Shown piece by piece: positions 44,943 through 54,257 of a stretch of DNA of 64,000 bases. The notes under the pieces were generated by a model. The model saw only the letters and a list, made by a program, of their open reading frames with translations, did no database searches and was not told the origin of the DNA. The stretch lies in assembly GCF_034670125.1 (NCBI RefSeq), contig NZ_JAXMOC010000004.1, positions 124,001-188,000 on the forward strand, given 5' to 3'. Made by a program: the position numbers and the translations under genes. The DNA is from Maricaulis sp034670125 (lineage in GTDB: Bacteria; Pseudomonadota; Alphaproteobacteria; Caulobacterales; Maricaulaceae). The first letter of the stretch is position 1; the number at the start of each line of letters is the position of its first letter.

Positions 44943-47900
44943 CTATTCGGCAGCGATCAGCTGTTCCGCACCGACGAGGTCGACCGAGACCAGCTGGGAA
45001 ACGCCGCGCTCGGCCATCGTCACACCGTATAGACGGTCCATGCGCGACATGGTCAGCGCGTTGTGAGTGATGACCAGGAAACGGGTCTCTGTGAGGCGAC
45101 GCATTTCCTTCAACATGCGGCAATAGCGATCGACATTGGCGTCATCGAGTGGCGCATCGACTTCATCGAGCACACAGACCGGTGCCGGGTTGGACAGGAA
45201 GACGGCAAAGATCAGGGCCGAGGCGGTCAGCGCCTGCTCACCACCGGACATCAGGGCCATGTTGTCGAGCTTCTTGCCTGGCGGGCAGGCGAAGATCTCG
45301 AGGCCGGCTTCAAGCGGATCGTCATGCTCGGTCAGGCGCAACTCGGCATGCCCGCCTTCGAACAGGGTCTCGAACAGGGTCTGGAAATGGTTGTTGACGA
45401 TGTCGAAGGCTTCCAGAAGGCGGGCCCGGCCCTCGCGTGACAATTCGTCGACGGCCTTGCGAAGGCGGGCAATGGCCTCGACCAGGTCATCACGCTCGCG
45501 GGTCATCTCCTCGATCTTGGCCGACAGTTCCTCGGCCTCGTCATCGGCACGCAGATTGACCGCACCCAGGCGTTCGCGGGACTGGCGGGCCTCATCCAGC
45601 CGCCGTTCCAGTTCGGTCGGGCTCAGCTTGGACATCTCGTCCTCGTCGAAGCGCGTACTCAGTGTGCCCGGCGCTTCACCGGTCGCGTCCTGCAAGCGCT
45701 CGGTGGTTTCGGTCAGGCGTTCGCGGGCGGCGTTGAGCGTCGCCTCGGCGGCGGCCCGGCCCTCTCGGGCTGCGGAAGCGGCAGCCTCGGCCTGGCGGGC
45801 GGCGCTATCGGCGGATTTGACTTCGCTTTCGTTGGCAGACGCGGCCTGGCGGGCGTCTTCGGCGGCCGACCCGGCGGCCCGCAGCTTGGAGGCCAGCTCG
45901 AACAACTGGTCCTCGATCACTTCCGGGCGGGCGCGGGCGGTTTCCAGCCGGGTCTCGGCTTCGGTGCGTTCGCTGGCGATGTCCGCGAGGCGGGCCTCGG
46001 CCGATTTGCAGCGTTCGGCCCAGGCGTCATGGTCGCGCTTGAAGCCCATGCGGCGTTGGCGACGTTGTTCCCGCTCGCGCTTCAGGCTCTCGAGCGCCGC
46101 GCGGGCATCGGCCGCGGCCGCGCGCGCTGCGTCCGCGGTCTCGCGGGCGGCGTCGAGTGCGTCGGTGTCGCCTTCGGCGGTCTCCGCCTCGACCAATACG
46201 GCCCGGGCCTCATCGATGGCCTTGCGGTTTTCAGCCTGTTCGGCGGTGAGTCGGTCGAGCCGTTCCTGCAGCGCCGTGGCGCGCGCGGCGTCCTTGGCGG
46301 CGCTTTCCCGAAGGTCGGACGTGCGGGCCATCGCTTCGCGGGCCCGGCGCTCGGCCGGCGCGACATTGGAGCGGGCAGTCGCCTCGGTTTCGCGAGTGGC
46401 CCGGGCGGTCTCGCGCGCTGCCACTTCAGCCTCGCACGCCGTGTCGTGGGCAGCGAGGGTATCGTCCAGTTCGACCTGAATGGCGTCGAGCCGGTTCTTC
46501 TGTTCCAGCCGGGCCACCGCGGCTGAGGGGGCATCGGCACGCGCTACCAGCCCGTCCCAGCGCCACAAATCCCCTTCACGGGTCACAAGGCGCTGGCCGG
46601 GTTTGAGTTTGGCGGCAGCCTCAAGAGCCTTGTCGGCCTTGATGACACCAACCGCGTCCAGCCGCGCCTTCAGGGCCGGCGGTGCCTGGATGTGGTCGGA
46701 CAGCGGCACACAGCCGCCCGGCAGGGCCTCGGCATGGCAGGTCGTCTGCGCCCAGTGGCGCGCCGCATTGGCATCGAGCGAGGCGTCAAGGTCATCCCCC
46801 AGGGCCGCAGCCAGCGCGTGTTCATAGCCCGGCCGGGCGCGGACGGCTTCGATGGCCGGCGACAGGGTTTCGGCTTGTGATCCGGCCAGCAATCGCTCCA
46901 GGGCCCGCATCTCGCGCTCAAGGGTTTCACGTTGGCCGGATGCTTCGCGCCAGGTATCGGCCGCGGCTTCCAGTGCCTGGGCGGCTGACTGGCGGGCCTG
47001 CTCGGCTTGTTCCAGGGCAGCGCGGACCTCTGCCAGGTCGGCCTCGGCGGAGGCGGCAGCGGTCTCGGCGGTGTCCAGTTCCGCCAGAGCCGTCGAATTT
47101 CTTACCCGATCGAGCTCGGACCGAGCGCCATCGATTTCGCGCTCGATCTGGCCGAGCCGGGCTTCGTGGCGAGACAGGTCGCGCCGGGCGCTGTCGATGG
47201 CAGCCCGCTTGTCGGCAGCCTCGCCAGCCCGGGCGTCCAAAGCGTCCTCGGCGGCCTGCCGGGCGGCCTCGGCCTGGTCTGATGTCTGCACGGCCGCGTC
47301 CAGCGCCGCCTGCTCGTCTTGGGTTTCCGTATCGATCCGGGCGATCTGCGCCTCGGCCTCGGCGCGGCTGGTGCGGGCATCCTCGGCGATGTCGGTTTCG
47401 CGCCGTGCCGCGTTGGCGAGATCGTCGAGGCGACGTTCCAGGCCGTGGATGGAGCGCTGCACGTCTTCCGCATCGCGCTGCAACCGGTCGCGCTCGCGCT
47501 CGAGCAGGCGCAAGGCGGCCGCGGCCTCGGCTTCGGCCTGTCGAGCAGGTTCGCGCGAAGCCGCGAGGACTTCGGCGCGCGTCCGCGCTTCGGCGGCGGC
47601 GAGGCTTGAGTCCTCGGTTGCGGCCCGCTTTTCAGCCAGCACACCCTCGGCAGTCTCGACAGCAGTGGCGGCCTCGCGCCAGCGATTGAGCCAGACCGCG
47701 GCTTCCAGCGCCCGGATCGAGGCGGACAGCTTGCGGTAACGCGAGGCCTGCCGCGCCTGTCTTTGCAATGAGCCAAGTCGGGCGGTGATCTCGTCGATCA
47801 CTTCCTGAAGCCGGTCCAGATTGGTCTCAGCACCCTTCAACCGCAGCTCGGCCTCGTGACGGCGGGCGCGCAGTCCGGACACGCCGGCGGCCTCCTCAAG

Positions 47901-48389
47901 CACGCGGCGACGGTTCTGAGGCTTTGATGCGATCAGTTCGGAAATCTGGCCCTGGCGCACGAGGGCCGGTGAGTTGGCACCGGTGCCGGCATCCATGAAC
48001 AGGAGTTGGACATCCTTCGCCCGCACTTCCTCGCCATTGATCTTGTAGGCGGATCCGGCGCCGCGGGTGATGCGTCGGGTGACGTCGAGCGTGTCGGCGT
48101 CGTTGAATCGGGCCGGGGCCAGCTTGTCGGCATTGTCGACGGACAGCACGACTTCGGCAAAGTTTCGGGAGGGGCGGGCGTCGGTTCCGGCGAAGATGAC
48201 GTCTTCCATGCCGTCGCCGCGCAGCGATTTGGCAGATGTCGCCCCCATCACCCAGCGCAGGGCTTCGAGCAGATTCGATTTGCCGCAACCGTTGGGTCCG
48301 ATCACGCCTGTCAGGCCCGGATCAATCCGCAATTCCGTCGGTTCGACGAATGACTTGAATCCGGCCAGCCTCAGCTGTGTGAACTTCAC
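44943..48389 (-). CDS. smc: Chromosome segregation ATPase SMC
   Basis: SMC is the core of bacterial condensin, which extrudes DNA loops to compact and separate chromosomes with ScpA and ScpB. The 1148-residue product has Walker A GPNGCGKSNLLEAL, a long coiled coil, a hinge around residues 510-625 (ARPGYEHALAAALGDD), the second coiled coil, and the ABC signature LMSGGEQALTASALI with Walker B CVLDEVDAPLDDANV. Length is family-typical. It is the last gene of the dciA-dsbA-dsbA-smc run. Confidence 0.97.
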   Translation of the reverse strand: MKFTQLRLAGFKSFVEPTELRIDPGLTGVIGPNGCGKSNLLEALRWVMGATSAKSLRGDGMEDVIFAGTDARPSRNFAEVVLSVDNADKLAPARFNDADTLDVTRRITRGAGSAYKINGEEVRAKDVQLLFMDAGTGANSPALVRQGQISELIASKPQNRRRVLEEAAGVSGLRARRHEAELRLKGAETNLDRLQEVIDEITARLGSLQRQARQASRYRKLSASIRALEAAVWLNRWREAATAVETAEGVLAEKRAATEDSSLAAAEARTRAEVLAASREPARQAEAEAAAALRLLERERDRLQRDAEDVQRSIHGLERRLDDLANAARRETDIAEDARTSRAEAEAQIARIDTETQDEQAALDAAVQTSDQAEAARQAAEDALDARAGEAADKRAAIDSARRDLSRHEARLGQIEREIDGARSELDRVRNSTALAELDTAETAAASAEADLAEVRAALEQAEQARQSAAQALEAAADTWREASGQRETLEREMRALERLLAGSQAETLSPAIEAVRARPGYEHALAAALGDDLDASLDANAARHWAQTTCHAEALPGGCVPLSDHIQAPPALKARLDAVGVIKADKALEAAAKLKPGQRLVTREGDLWRWDGLVARADAPSAAVARLEQKNRLDAIQVELDDTLAAHDTACEAEVAARETARATRETEATARSNVAPAERRAREAMARTSDLRESAAKDAARATALQERLDRLTAEQAENRKAIDEARAVLVEAETAEGDTDALDAARETADAARAAAADARAALESLKREREQRRQRRMGFKRDHDAWAERCKSAEARLADIASERTEAETRLETARARPEVIEDQLFELASKLRAAGSAAEDARQAASANESEVKSADSAARQAEAAASAAREGRAAAEATLNAARERLTETTERLQDATGEAPGTLSTRFDEDEMSKLSPTELERRLDEARQSRERLGAVNLRADDEAEELSAKIEEMTRERDDLVEAIARLRKAVDELSREGRARLLEAFDIVNNHFQTLFETLFEGGHAELRLTEHDDPLEAGLEIFACPPGKKLDNMALMSGGEQALTASALIFAVFLSNPAPVCVLDEVDAPLDDANVDRYCRMLKEMRRLTETRFLVITHNALTMSRMDRLYGVTMAERGVSQLVSVDLVGAEQLIAAE

Positions 48390-48455
48390 CCGGTCTCCCT
48401 TGCGCCGCGAAATACCTGTATCGCATCCAATTGCGGCGCTGGCGTGAAGGCCTGC

Positions 48456-49217
48456 CTAGTCAGCCGAATCGGACTCTTCAAGGAAGTGAAGGATGATTCG
48501 GCGGAAAGAGTCTCCGTCCAAACGACCCGGCACGGTGTCACCGGCAATCATCAGGGGCTCGCCGCCATGCAGGAAAATGGTCGGTCCTGCCGTTGCGTGA
48601 TTGTGTCCGGCCTCGCCGTCGCCGGGGTGGCCGATGGAGAGGAGTTCACCGGCAATGATGAAGCTGGGGGTCGAGGTGACCCCGTCTTCCGATGCCTGCA
48701 CCGCCAGCGCCGTCACATGCTCGTTCATCTCGGTGTTGCGGAAACAGGCCAGCAAGGTTTCGGCCGAGCCACCGGTGGCCGCTGCAATGCGATCGTAGAC
48801 GGCCAGTACATCGCCGCCATCTCGGGCGGTCTGGAAAATGTTGGCCTGTTCGTGAAAGAGCAGGTCGACGGCGTCAAAATAGCGATCTTCCGGCACACAT
48901 TCCGTGAGAATGACGCCGGCACCGGCGATTTGCGGCGGTGCGGTCAGCATCGGCCGGATTGAATAACGGATCAGCCCGGTCTCAACGAACTCGGTCTGGA
49001 TCATTGGCCAGACCTCGGTCTGGAAATGCGCACAATGCGGGCAGGCAAAAGACGCGTATTCGATGATCAGCAAGCCCGCGTCCGGATCGCCGGTGACCCG
49101 GTCGGTCGGGCGCAGCTCTCCCGCGCCCTCCGCGAGTTGGGCCTGCGCCATTCCTGGCAGTGCCAAGGCGGCAATGAGGACGGACAGGCCGGCCAGAAGA
49201 CGCGTGACTGACATCAC
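48456..49217 (-). CDS. DsbA-family periplasmic thiol-disulfide protein (CPHC)
   Basis: The 253-residue product has a signal peptide (LLAGLSVLIAALALPGMAQA) and a DsbA-like thioredoxin fold with active-site Cys59-Pro-His-Cys62 (EYASFACPHCAHF). CPHC is the E. coli DsbA dipeptide, consistent with an oxidase. The cis-proline loop is VTSTPSFIIAGE. It is similar throughout to the next gene upstream and separated from it by 5 bases, so the two arose by duplication. Confidence 0.92.
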   Translation of the reverse strand: MMSVTRLLAGLSVLIAALALPGMAQAQLAEGAGELRPTDRVTGDPDAGLLIIEYASFACPHCAHFQTEVWPMIQTEFVETGLIRYSIRPMLTAPPQIAGAGVILTECVPEDRYFDAVDLLFHEQANIFQTARDGGDVLAVYDRIAAATGGSAETLLACFRNTEMNEHVTALAVQASEDGVTSTPSFIIAGELLSIGHPGDGEAGHNHATAGPTIFLHGGEPLMIAGDTVPGRLDGDSFRRIILHFLEESDSAD

Positions 49218-49222
49218 CAGAC

Positions 49223-50002
49223 CTATTCCTCGCCGCTTTCGGCGCCGTCATCGGCGGCGGGCATCGCAGCATCGGTGTTCTCGGCGATCAGGTGATCGAG
49301 AATCCGGCGGAAGGTCTCCGCATCGGAAAAATTCGGGACCGGCTCCCCGTCGATGATCAATTGTTCGCTGCCGAGGAAATAGGTGTAAGCGCTTTCGCCG
49401 GGGGCGCGGCGGGAGTCGAGCAGCTCGCCATTGAAAATGAAGCGCGGCGTGCCGGTGATGCCCTCTGCGCCGGCCCGATCGTTGGCGTCCAGGATATCCT
49501 GGGTGATGGTCTCGTCAGACAGGCACTGGGTAAAATCGGCTTCGCTCATACCCATCGAACGGGCGATGGCCAGGTACTGGTTGCGGGCACTGCCCTGTGT
49601 CTGCGCGGCTTGGAAAATGGCGTTTTGCTGTTGGAACAGCAAATCGACCATGTCGTAATACCGGTCTTCCGGCACGCAATGGGCCAGCGAGAAACCGGCA
49701 ATGGCAAACTGGGCCGGACCGGTGATCATTTCGCGCAGGACAAAACGGACCTGCCCCGTTTCGATGTAGTCGCTCTCCAGCATCGGCCAGACTTCATTGT
49801 GGAAGGTGGCGCAATGCCCGCAGGCAACCGACGCATACTCGATCATGGTGACCGGTGCATCCGGGCTGCCGAGGCCACGATCTCCGGCCCTTTCAAAGCT
49901 GGTCTGACCAGCGGACGGGGCGTCACCACTACCGCCGCAGGCAGAAACAGCCAGAACTGCGGTCATGGCCGCGGCGGAGAAAAGTCGTCGGGTCAGGCTC
50001 AT
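49223..50002 (-). CDS. DsbA-family lipoprotein thiol-disulfide protein (CGHC)
   Basis: The 259-residue product has a lipobox (VLAVSAC, Cys22) and a DsbA-like domain with Cys61-Gly-His-Cys64 (EYASVACGHCATF) and the cis-proline loop ITGTPRFIFNGE. It should be tethered to a membrane facing the periplasm. CGHC is a PDI-type dipeptide, expected to have a different redox potential from its CPHC paralogue. It follows dciA by 22 bases. Confidence 0.92.
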   Translation of the reverse strand: MSLTRRLFSAAAMTAVLAVSACGGSGDAPSAGQTSFERAGDRGLGSPDAPVTMIEYASVACGHCATFHNEVWPMLESDYIETGQVRFVLREMITGPAQFAIAGFSLAHCVPEDRYYDMVDLLFQQQNAIFQAAQTQGSARNQYLAIARSMGMSEADFTQCLSDETITQDILDANDRAGAEGITGTPRFIFNGELLDSRRAPGESAYTYFLGSEQLIIDGEPVPNFSDAETFRRILDHLIAENTDAAMPAADDGAESGEE

Positions 50003-50024
50003 TCAGGGTCCCCCTGCCAGATGG

Positions 50025-50567
50025 TCACGATCCCTCACGGGCTTTGACCGCACGTTCAAAACGGTTAAGCGCGGACAATAGACGCGCCTCGGGTGTTTGC
50101 TCCACCCCTTCGTTCACTTGTGACGATGTTTTCATCGGCTTCACATCCGCTTGATCGCCGGGTTTGTTGCGCTTGAACGTGGCGCTGGCCTGACCTTGCA
50201 GGATGCGCAATCGGGTCGGGGCCCGGTCGCCGGCAAATGTCCTCACACGCTCCAGGATGCGTCTTGATTCGGCCTGCAGGATGGCGGCCGCCGCCCCGCG
50301 CGCACGTATGACAAGCGTATTGACCCCGCCCGACCGTTGCACGGTTTCCGGCTCGCTCCACTTGGCCAGGCGCTCGCCGACAATCTCGGTCCAGTGCTCG
50401 CGCAATTGCTCGACGCCGACCCCGAAGCGTCGTGCGAGGGGGCGCAGGACGCGCTCCATCGCCCGTGCAGTGGAGGGCAGGGGTCTGGCGGCGGGACGGC
50501 CGCGCCGACTGTTGATGAAGTCGGTTGCAGCCTGTTCCATCGTTGACGGGGGCGGTTTGCGCATCAT
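50025..50567 (-). CDS. dciA: DUF721 protein, DciA-type helicase loader
   Basis: DciA proteins help load the replicative helicase DnaB in bacteria without DnaC. The 180-residue product has the DUF721 core at about residues 30-115 (LRPLARRFGVGVEQLREHW, EIVGERLAKWSEPE, GVNTLVIRARGAAAAILQ) and a variable basic tail. The frame continues through mutY antisense to 51377, so the start was set at ATG 50567 by the family N-terminus. It is divergent from mutY with 54 bases between. Confidence 0.88.
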   Translation of the reverse strand: MMRKPPPSTMEQAATDFINSRRGRPAARPLPSTARAMERVLRPLARRFGVGVEQLREHWTEIVGERLAKWSEPETVQRSGGVNTLVIRARGAAAAILQAESRRILERVRTFAGDRAPTRLRILQGQASATFKRNKPGDQADVKPMKTSSQVNEGVEQTPEARLLSALNRFERAVKAREGS

Positions 50568-50621
50568 GCTTCCAGTTTCGCTTCGAACGTCTTCGCCTGC
50601 AACCGGTCTGCCCTTCAACCC

Positions 50622-51674
50622 ATGCCCCATGACATCACCCGCCTCCGCCGTGAACTGCTGGCCTGGTACGACCGTGAAGGTCGCACATTGCCATGGCGGA
50701 TCAGGCCGGAAGAGCGAATTGCCGGCGGGCCCGCCGCCGATCCCTACGCTATCTGGCTGTCGGAGATCATGCTGCAACAGACCACCGTACCGCATGCGAC
50801 ACCCTACTGGCATCGGTTCCTGACGCTCTGGCCCACCGTTCAGGACCTCGCCAGGGCGCCGCGCGACGACGTGCTGCGGGAGTGGGCCGGACTGGGTTAT
50901 TATGCCCGCGCCCGCAATCTGCATGCCTGTGCGATCCTGGTGGCGGGCCAACACGGCGGACAGTTTCCGGCCACAATGGAGGGATTGCTGTCGCTGCCGG
51001 GCATTGGTGACTACACCGCGAACGCCATCCTCGCGGCGGCTTTCGACAAGCCGGCCAGTGTGGTCGATGGCAATGTCGAGCGGGTGGTCACGCGTCTCCA
51101 CCGGGTCGACACGCCGCTGCCGAAAGCCAAGACGGAGATCCGCAAGCTGGCCGCTGCGATCTCGGATCCCGACCGGTCCGGTGACTATGCCCAGGCGATC
51201 ATGGACCTTGGCGCGACGGTATGTACGCCGCGCAATCCGGCCTGTGCAGCGTGTTGCTGGGCTTTTGCCTGTTCCGCGAAAGTAGCCGGCGACATGGAGC
51301 GGTATCCGGTCAAGGCCGCCAGGAAGGTCAAACCGGTCCGTCGCGGGTCTGCCTGGCTGGTGCGCCGGTCCGGGCAAGTCTGGCTGCGCAAACGCGCCGA
51401 TGCGGGGCTGTTGGGCGGAATGACCGAGGTGCCGTCCTCACCGTGGCTTGAAACCGGGGATGACGGCCTTGCGCCGCCGCTCGCGGCGGATTGGACCCGC
51501 CGCGGTGAAATCCGCCATGTGTTCACCCATTTCGAGTTGCGTCTCGAGGTCCATGAAGCCGAGGCCGGTGCCGGTTGGGAGCCGGAGACCGGGTACTGGG
51601 TGGATGAGGCCGCGCTCGATGGCGAAGCCCTGCCCAGCGTCATGCGCAAGGTGCTTGCGGTGCGCCGGATCTAG
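50622..51674 (+). CDS. mutY: A/G-specific adenine glycosylase
   Basis: MutY removes adenine mispaired with 8-oxoguanine. The 350-residue product has the catalytic glutamate Glu48 (LSEIMLQQTTV), the helix-hairpin-helix LPGIGDYTANAI with DGNVERVVTR, and the 4Fe-4S cysteines in CTPRNPACAACCWAFAC (spacing C-x6-C-x2-C-x5-C). The C-terminal NUDIX-like domain reads the oxidised base. Its stop shares CTAG with the facing hybrid kinase. Confidence 0.97.
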   Translation: MPHDITRLRRELLAWYDREGRTLPWRIRPEERIAGGPAADPYAIWLSEIMLQQTTVPHATPYWHRFLTLWPTVQDLARAPRDDVLREWAGLGYYARARNLHACAILVAGQHGGQFPATMEGLLSLPGIGDYTANAILAAAFDKPASVVDGNVERVVTRLHRVDTPLPKAKTEIRKLAAAISDPDRSGDYAQAIMDLGATVCTPRNPACAACCWAFACSAKVAGDMERYPVKAARKVKPVRRGSAWLVRRSGQVWLRKRADAGLLGGMTEVPSSPWLETGDDGLAPPLAADWTRRGEIRHVFTHFELRLEVHEAEAGAGWEPETGYWVDEAALDGEALPSVMRKVLAVRRI

Positions 51675-54247
51675 TCAGGTCGCCAGGGCCGCAATTCCAA
51701 GGCCCGGCGCATGGCGGCGAACAGGCTGGACGGGTTGAGGGGTTTGGTGGTGTAGGCGTCCATGCCTGCGGCGAGGCAGATGTCTGCATCCTGCTCGGAG
51801 GCATTCGCGGTCAGGGCGACGATCGGGGTTTCACGCCAGGCGGCGTCGCTCTCGCGCAGGCGCCGGGTCGCTTCCAGCCCGTCCATGACCGGCATGCGGA
51901 CATCCATCAGGACAATGTCGAACGGCTCGGCTGCCAGCGCCTCAAGTGCGGCGTGGCCATTCCCGGCCTCGGTGATAGTGACATCCAGCGGACCCAGATA
52001 CGCAGCCGCAACCTGCCGGTTGATGTCATTGTCCTCGACCAGCAGGATTCGCAGTCCCCGCAGGGTCTCGAACTCGGCATCACGGGCCAGAGATGTCGGT
52101 GAACGGTCGACCGGGTCGACCTGTGCCGCGCCCGACTCGCTGGCGATGATGGTGAGGGTGAAGGTGGATCCCTGGTCCGGCTTCGATGTGGCGGTGATGT
52201 CGCCGCCCATCAGGCGGGCAAGATCGCGGGCAATCGACAAGCCCAACCCGGTACCGCCAAACTCGCCCGCGATGGCAGCGTCGCTCTGGGTAAAGGGGGC
52301 AAACAGTGTGTCGAGCTTGTCGGCCGCAATACCAATACCGGTATCGCGAACGCAGACTTCCAGCAGGCCGTCACTGCCGGTGCCGGCAATCCAGCTGGCC
52401 GAAAGGCTGACGGAGCCGGTATTGGTGAATTTGATGGCGTTCGAGAGCAGGTTTGTCAGGCACTGGCGCACGCGCAAGGGGTCGAGTAGCAGCTGATCGG
52501 GCAAGCCGGGATCGACGTCGATCCGGAAGGCGAGGTCTTTGGCTGCCGCCGCCGCTTCAAACAGGATGTGCAGGTCGCGCAGGAGCCGGGCCGGATCGGT
52601 CTCGACCGGCGCCAGACCCATCTTGCCGGCTTCAATCTTTGACATGTCGAGCACGTCGTTGAGCAGTTGGGTGAGGGTTTCGCCGCTTTCCTGGATCATT
52701 CGGGCCTGGTCCTGGCGTTGTTTCGACCGTGACGTCGTCCTCAACACCCGCGCGAGGCCGAGTATCCCGTTCAGCGGCGTGCGTATTTCGTGACTCATTG
52801 TGGCAAGGAAGGTGCTCTTGGCCTTGTTCGCCGCTTCCAGCTCGCGCGTTCGCTCGGCGACCCGGGCCTCGAGAAGATTGAGCGCATCCTCGTTCATGGC
52901 CCGTTGTTCTTCCAGCGTGCGGGCGAGTACGCCGAGCTCGTTCTGGCTGTCCAGCAATCTGCCCAGGGAGCGGTTTTCCGCGGCCGGACGCGGGCGCGTG
53001 GCACCGAAATGCCGGGTCAGGTCGACCAGTGGCTGTGCAACACGGCGGAACAGGATGAAGTAGGCGAGGATGGCCTGGATGATCACGCCCAGAATGCCAA
53101 TTGAGAGCGTGATAACGAGTTGCGCGGCAATGTCCCGGCGCAGGATGGACCGGTCAACAAGCGACAGCGTCATCCAGCCGGGACCGCGAAGTCGGGAATA
53201 GGCGATCACCCAGCGGCCATCGCTGCTGGGCAGCACGCCGAAATCGCGCGTCGCGGGCTCCAGTTCCAGCCGGTCCATGATGGCACGCAAGCCATAATGT
53301 TCGTACAGCGCCTCAACGCGAGCCTCGGTGACGGTCGCACCGATCAGTTCGGGGTGAGCGATCAGATTGCCGAACTGGTCGATCAGGAGATTCTCGCCAT
53401 GCGGCGGCGGCCCGGCCATGGCGGCTGCGAAATAGTCCTGCAATTGAATGGTGGTGCCAAAGGCGCCAATCGGCACGCCGTCCACGTCATAGGGTGTGAA
53501 ACAGCCAGTGGTCAGGGATTGTTCTGTCCGCACGGAGATCAGTTGGGTCAGCTCGGCGCAGACAAACACCCGATCCGGATTGAGTTGCGGACTGACCAGT
53601 TCGACGAAGTCGACGGCGTTCAGGTCGAAGGTCGCGGGCGCATCCCGACGATAGAACATCAGCCGGTCTTCACGAGTGGCCGCCGAGATGACCAGTTCGT
53701 TGGTGAAATTGAAGTAGTAGATGTTGTCGATCAGCCCGGACAGGGCCTGTCCCGCCGAGTCGACGACGAGATAGGCGGAGACCAGCCGGCGGCGATCCAG
53801 GGCGGTCCAGCCGTCCGGCGGGTTGAGATAGGCTGCTACCCCGAAATGATGATTGCCCAGACTGTCGTGATACCCGTCGAACAAGCCATCTGCGCTGCGC
53901 CGCGTGCCGTCCGGCTGGAGCGGAAACAGATCGTCGAACCGGGCTTGCACATCGGTGTCGTTCAGGGCGTCCAGCCGCGCCTCGAGACGATTGATGGACG
54001 TTTGATGGGCCTGTTCGATGGTGTCGAACAGGCCGGCATTCCGGCGTCCACGCTCGTCAATATAGTTTTCAAGCTGCGCCAGCTGCTGGTTTTCGAGATC
54101 GGCGGAGAAGGCGAGGGCGGCCATGATGACGCCGGATCCGGACACGACCAGCGAGGTCGCGAGCACGATCATAAGAATCAGCCAGGCGATCGACCTGTGT
54201 CCCGAACTGGTCTGGACAGGCCTTCCGGCCGTCGGATGATCGCCCAT
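51671..54247 (-). CDS. Membrane hybrid sensor histidine kinase downstream of ccrM
   Basis: The 858-residue protein has one helix (WLILMIVLATSLVVSGSGVI), a periplasmic sensor of about 325 residues with Cache-like features, a second helix (VITLSIGILGVIIQAILAYF), a HAMP-like segment, HisKA with His486 (TMSHEIRTPLNG), HATPase (GGTGLGLSIARDL), and a C-terminal receiver with Asp782 (VLMDVRMPV). It starts 10 bases after the ccrM stop, so the two are probably one transcript. The ligand is unknown. Confidence 0.94.
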   Translation of the reverse strand: MGDHPTAGRPVQTSSGHRSIAWLILMIVLATSLVVSGSGVIMAALAFSADLENQQLAQLENYIDERGRRNAGLFDTIEQAHQTSINRLEARLDALNDTDVQARFDDLFPLQPDGTRRSADGLFDGYHDSLGNHHFGVAAYLNPPDGWTALDRRRLVSAYLVVDSAGQALSGLIDNIYYFNFTNELVISAATREDRLMFYRRDAPATFDLNAVDFVELVSPQLNPDRVFVCAELTQLISVRTEQSLTTGCFTPYDVDGVPIGAFGTTIQLQDYFAAAMAGPPPHGENLLIDQFGNLIAHPELIGATVTEARVEALYEHYGLRAIMDRLELEPATRDFGVLPSSDGRWVIAYSRLRGPGWMTLSLVDRSILRRDIAAQLVITLSIGILGVIIQAILAYFILFRRVAQPLVDLTRHFGATRPRPAAENRSLGRLLDSQNELGVLARTLEEQRAMNEDALNLLEARVAERTRELEAANKAKSTFLATMSHEIRTPLNGILGLARVLRTTSRSKQRQDQARMIQESGETLTQLLNDVLDMSKIEAGKMGLAPVETDPARLLRDLHILFEAAAAAKDLAFRIDVDPGLPDQLLLDPLRVRQCLTNLLSNAIKFTNTGSVSLSASWIAGTGSDGLLEVCVRDTGIGIAADKLDTLFAPFTQSDAAIAGEFGGTGLGLSIARDLARLMGGDITATSKPDQGSTFTLTIIASESGAAQVDPVDRSPTSLARDAEFETLRGLRILLVEDNDINRQVAAAYLGPLDVTITEAGNGHAALEALAAEPFDIVLMDVRMPVMDGLEATRRLRESDAAWRETPIVALTANASEQDADICLAAGMDAYTTKPLNPSSLFAAMRRALELRPWRPD

Positions 54248-54257
54248 GCAGCGCGCC

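Noticed and set aside
45136..47739. Long plus-strand frames rich in Arg, Ser and Ala opposite smc
   Set aside because: These are shadow frames caused by GC-rich codon bias in the alanine- and glutamate-rich coiled coil of SMC.
50568..51377. A long open frame extending dciA upstream
   Set aside because: It is antisense to mutY, and DUF721 homology starts at the 50567 ATG.
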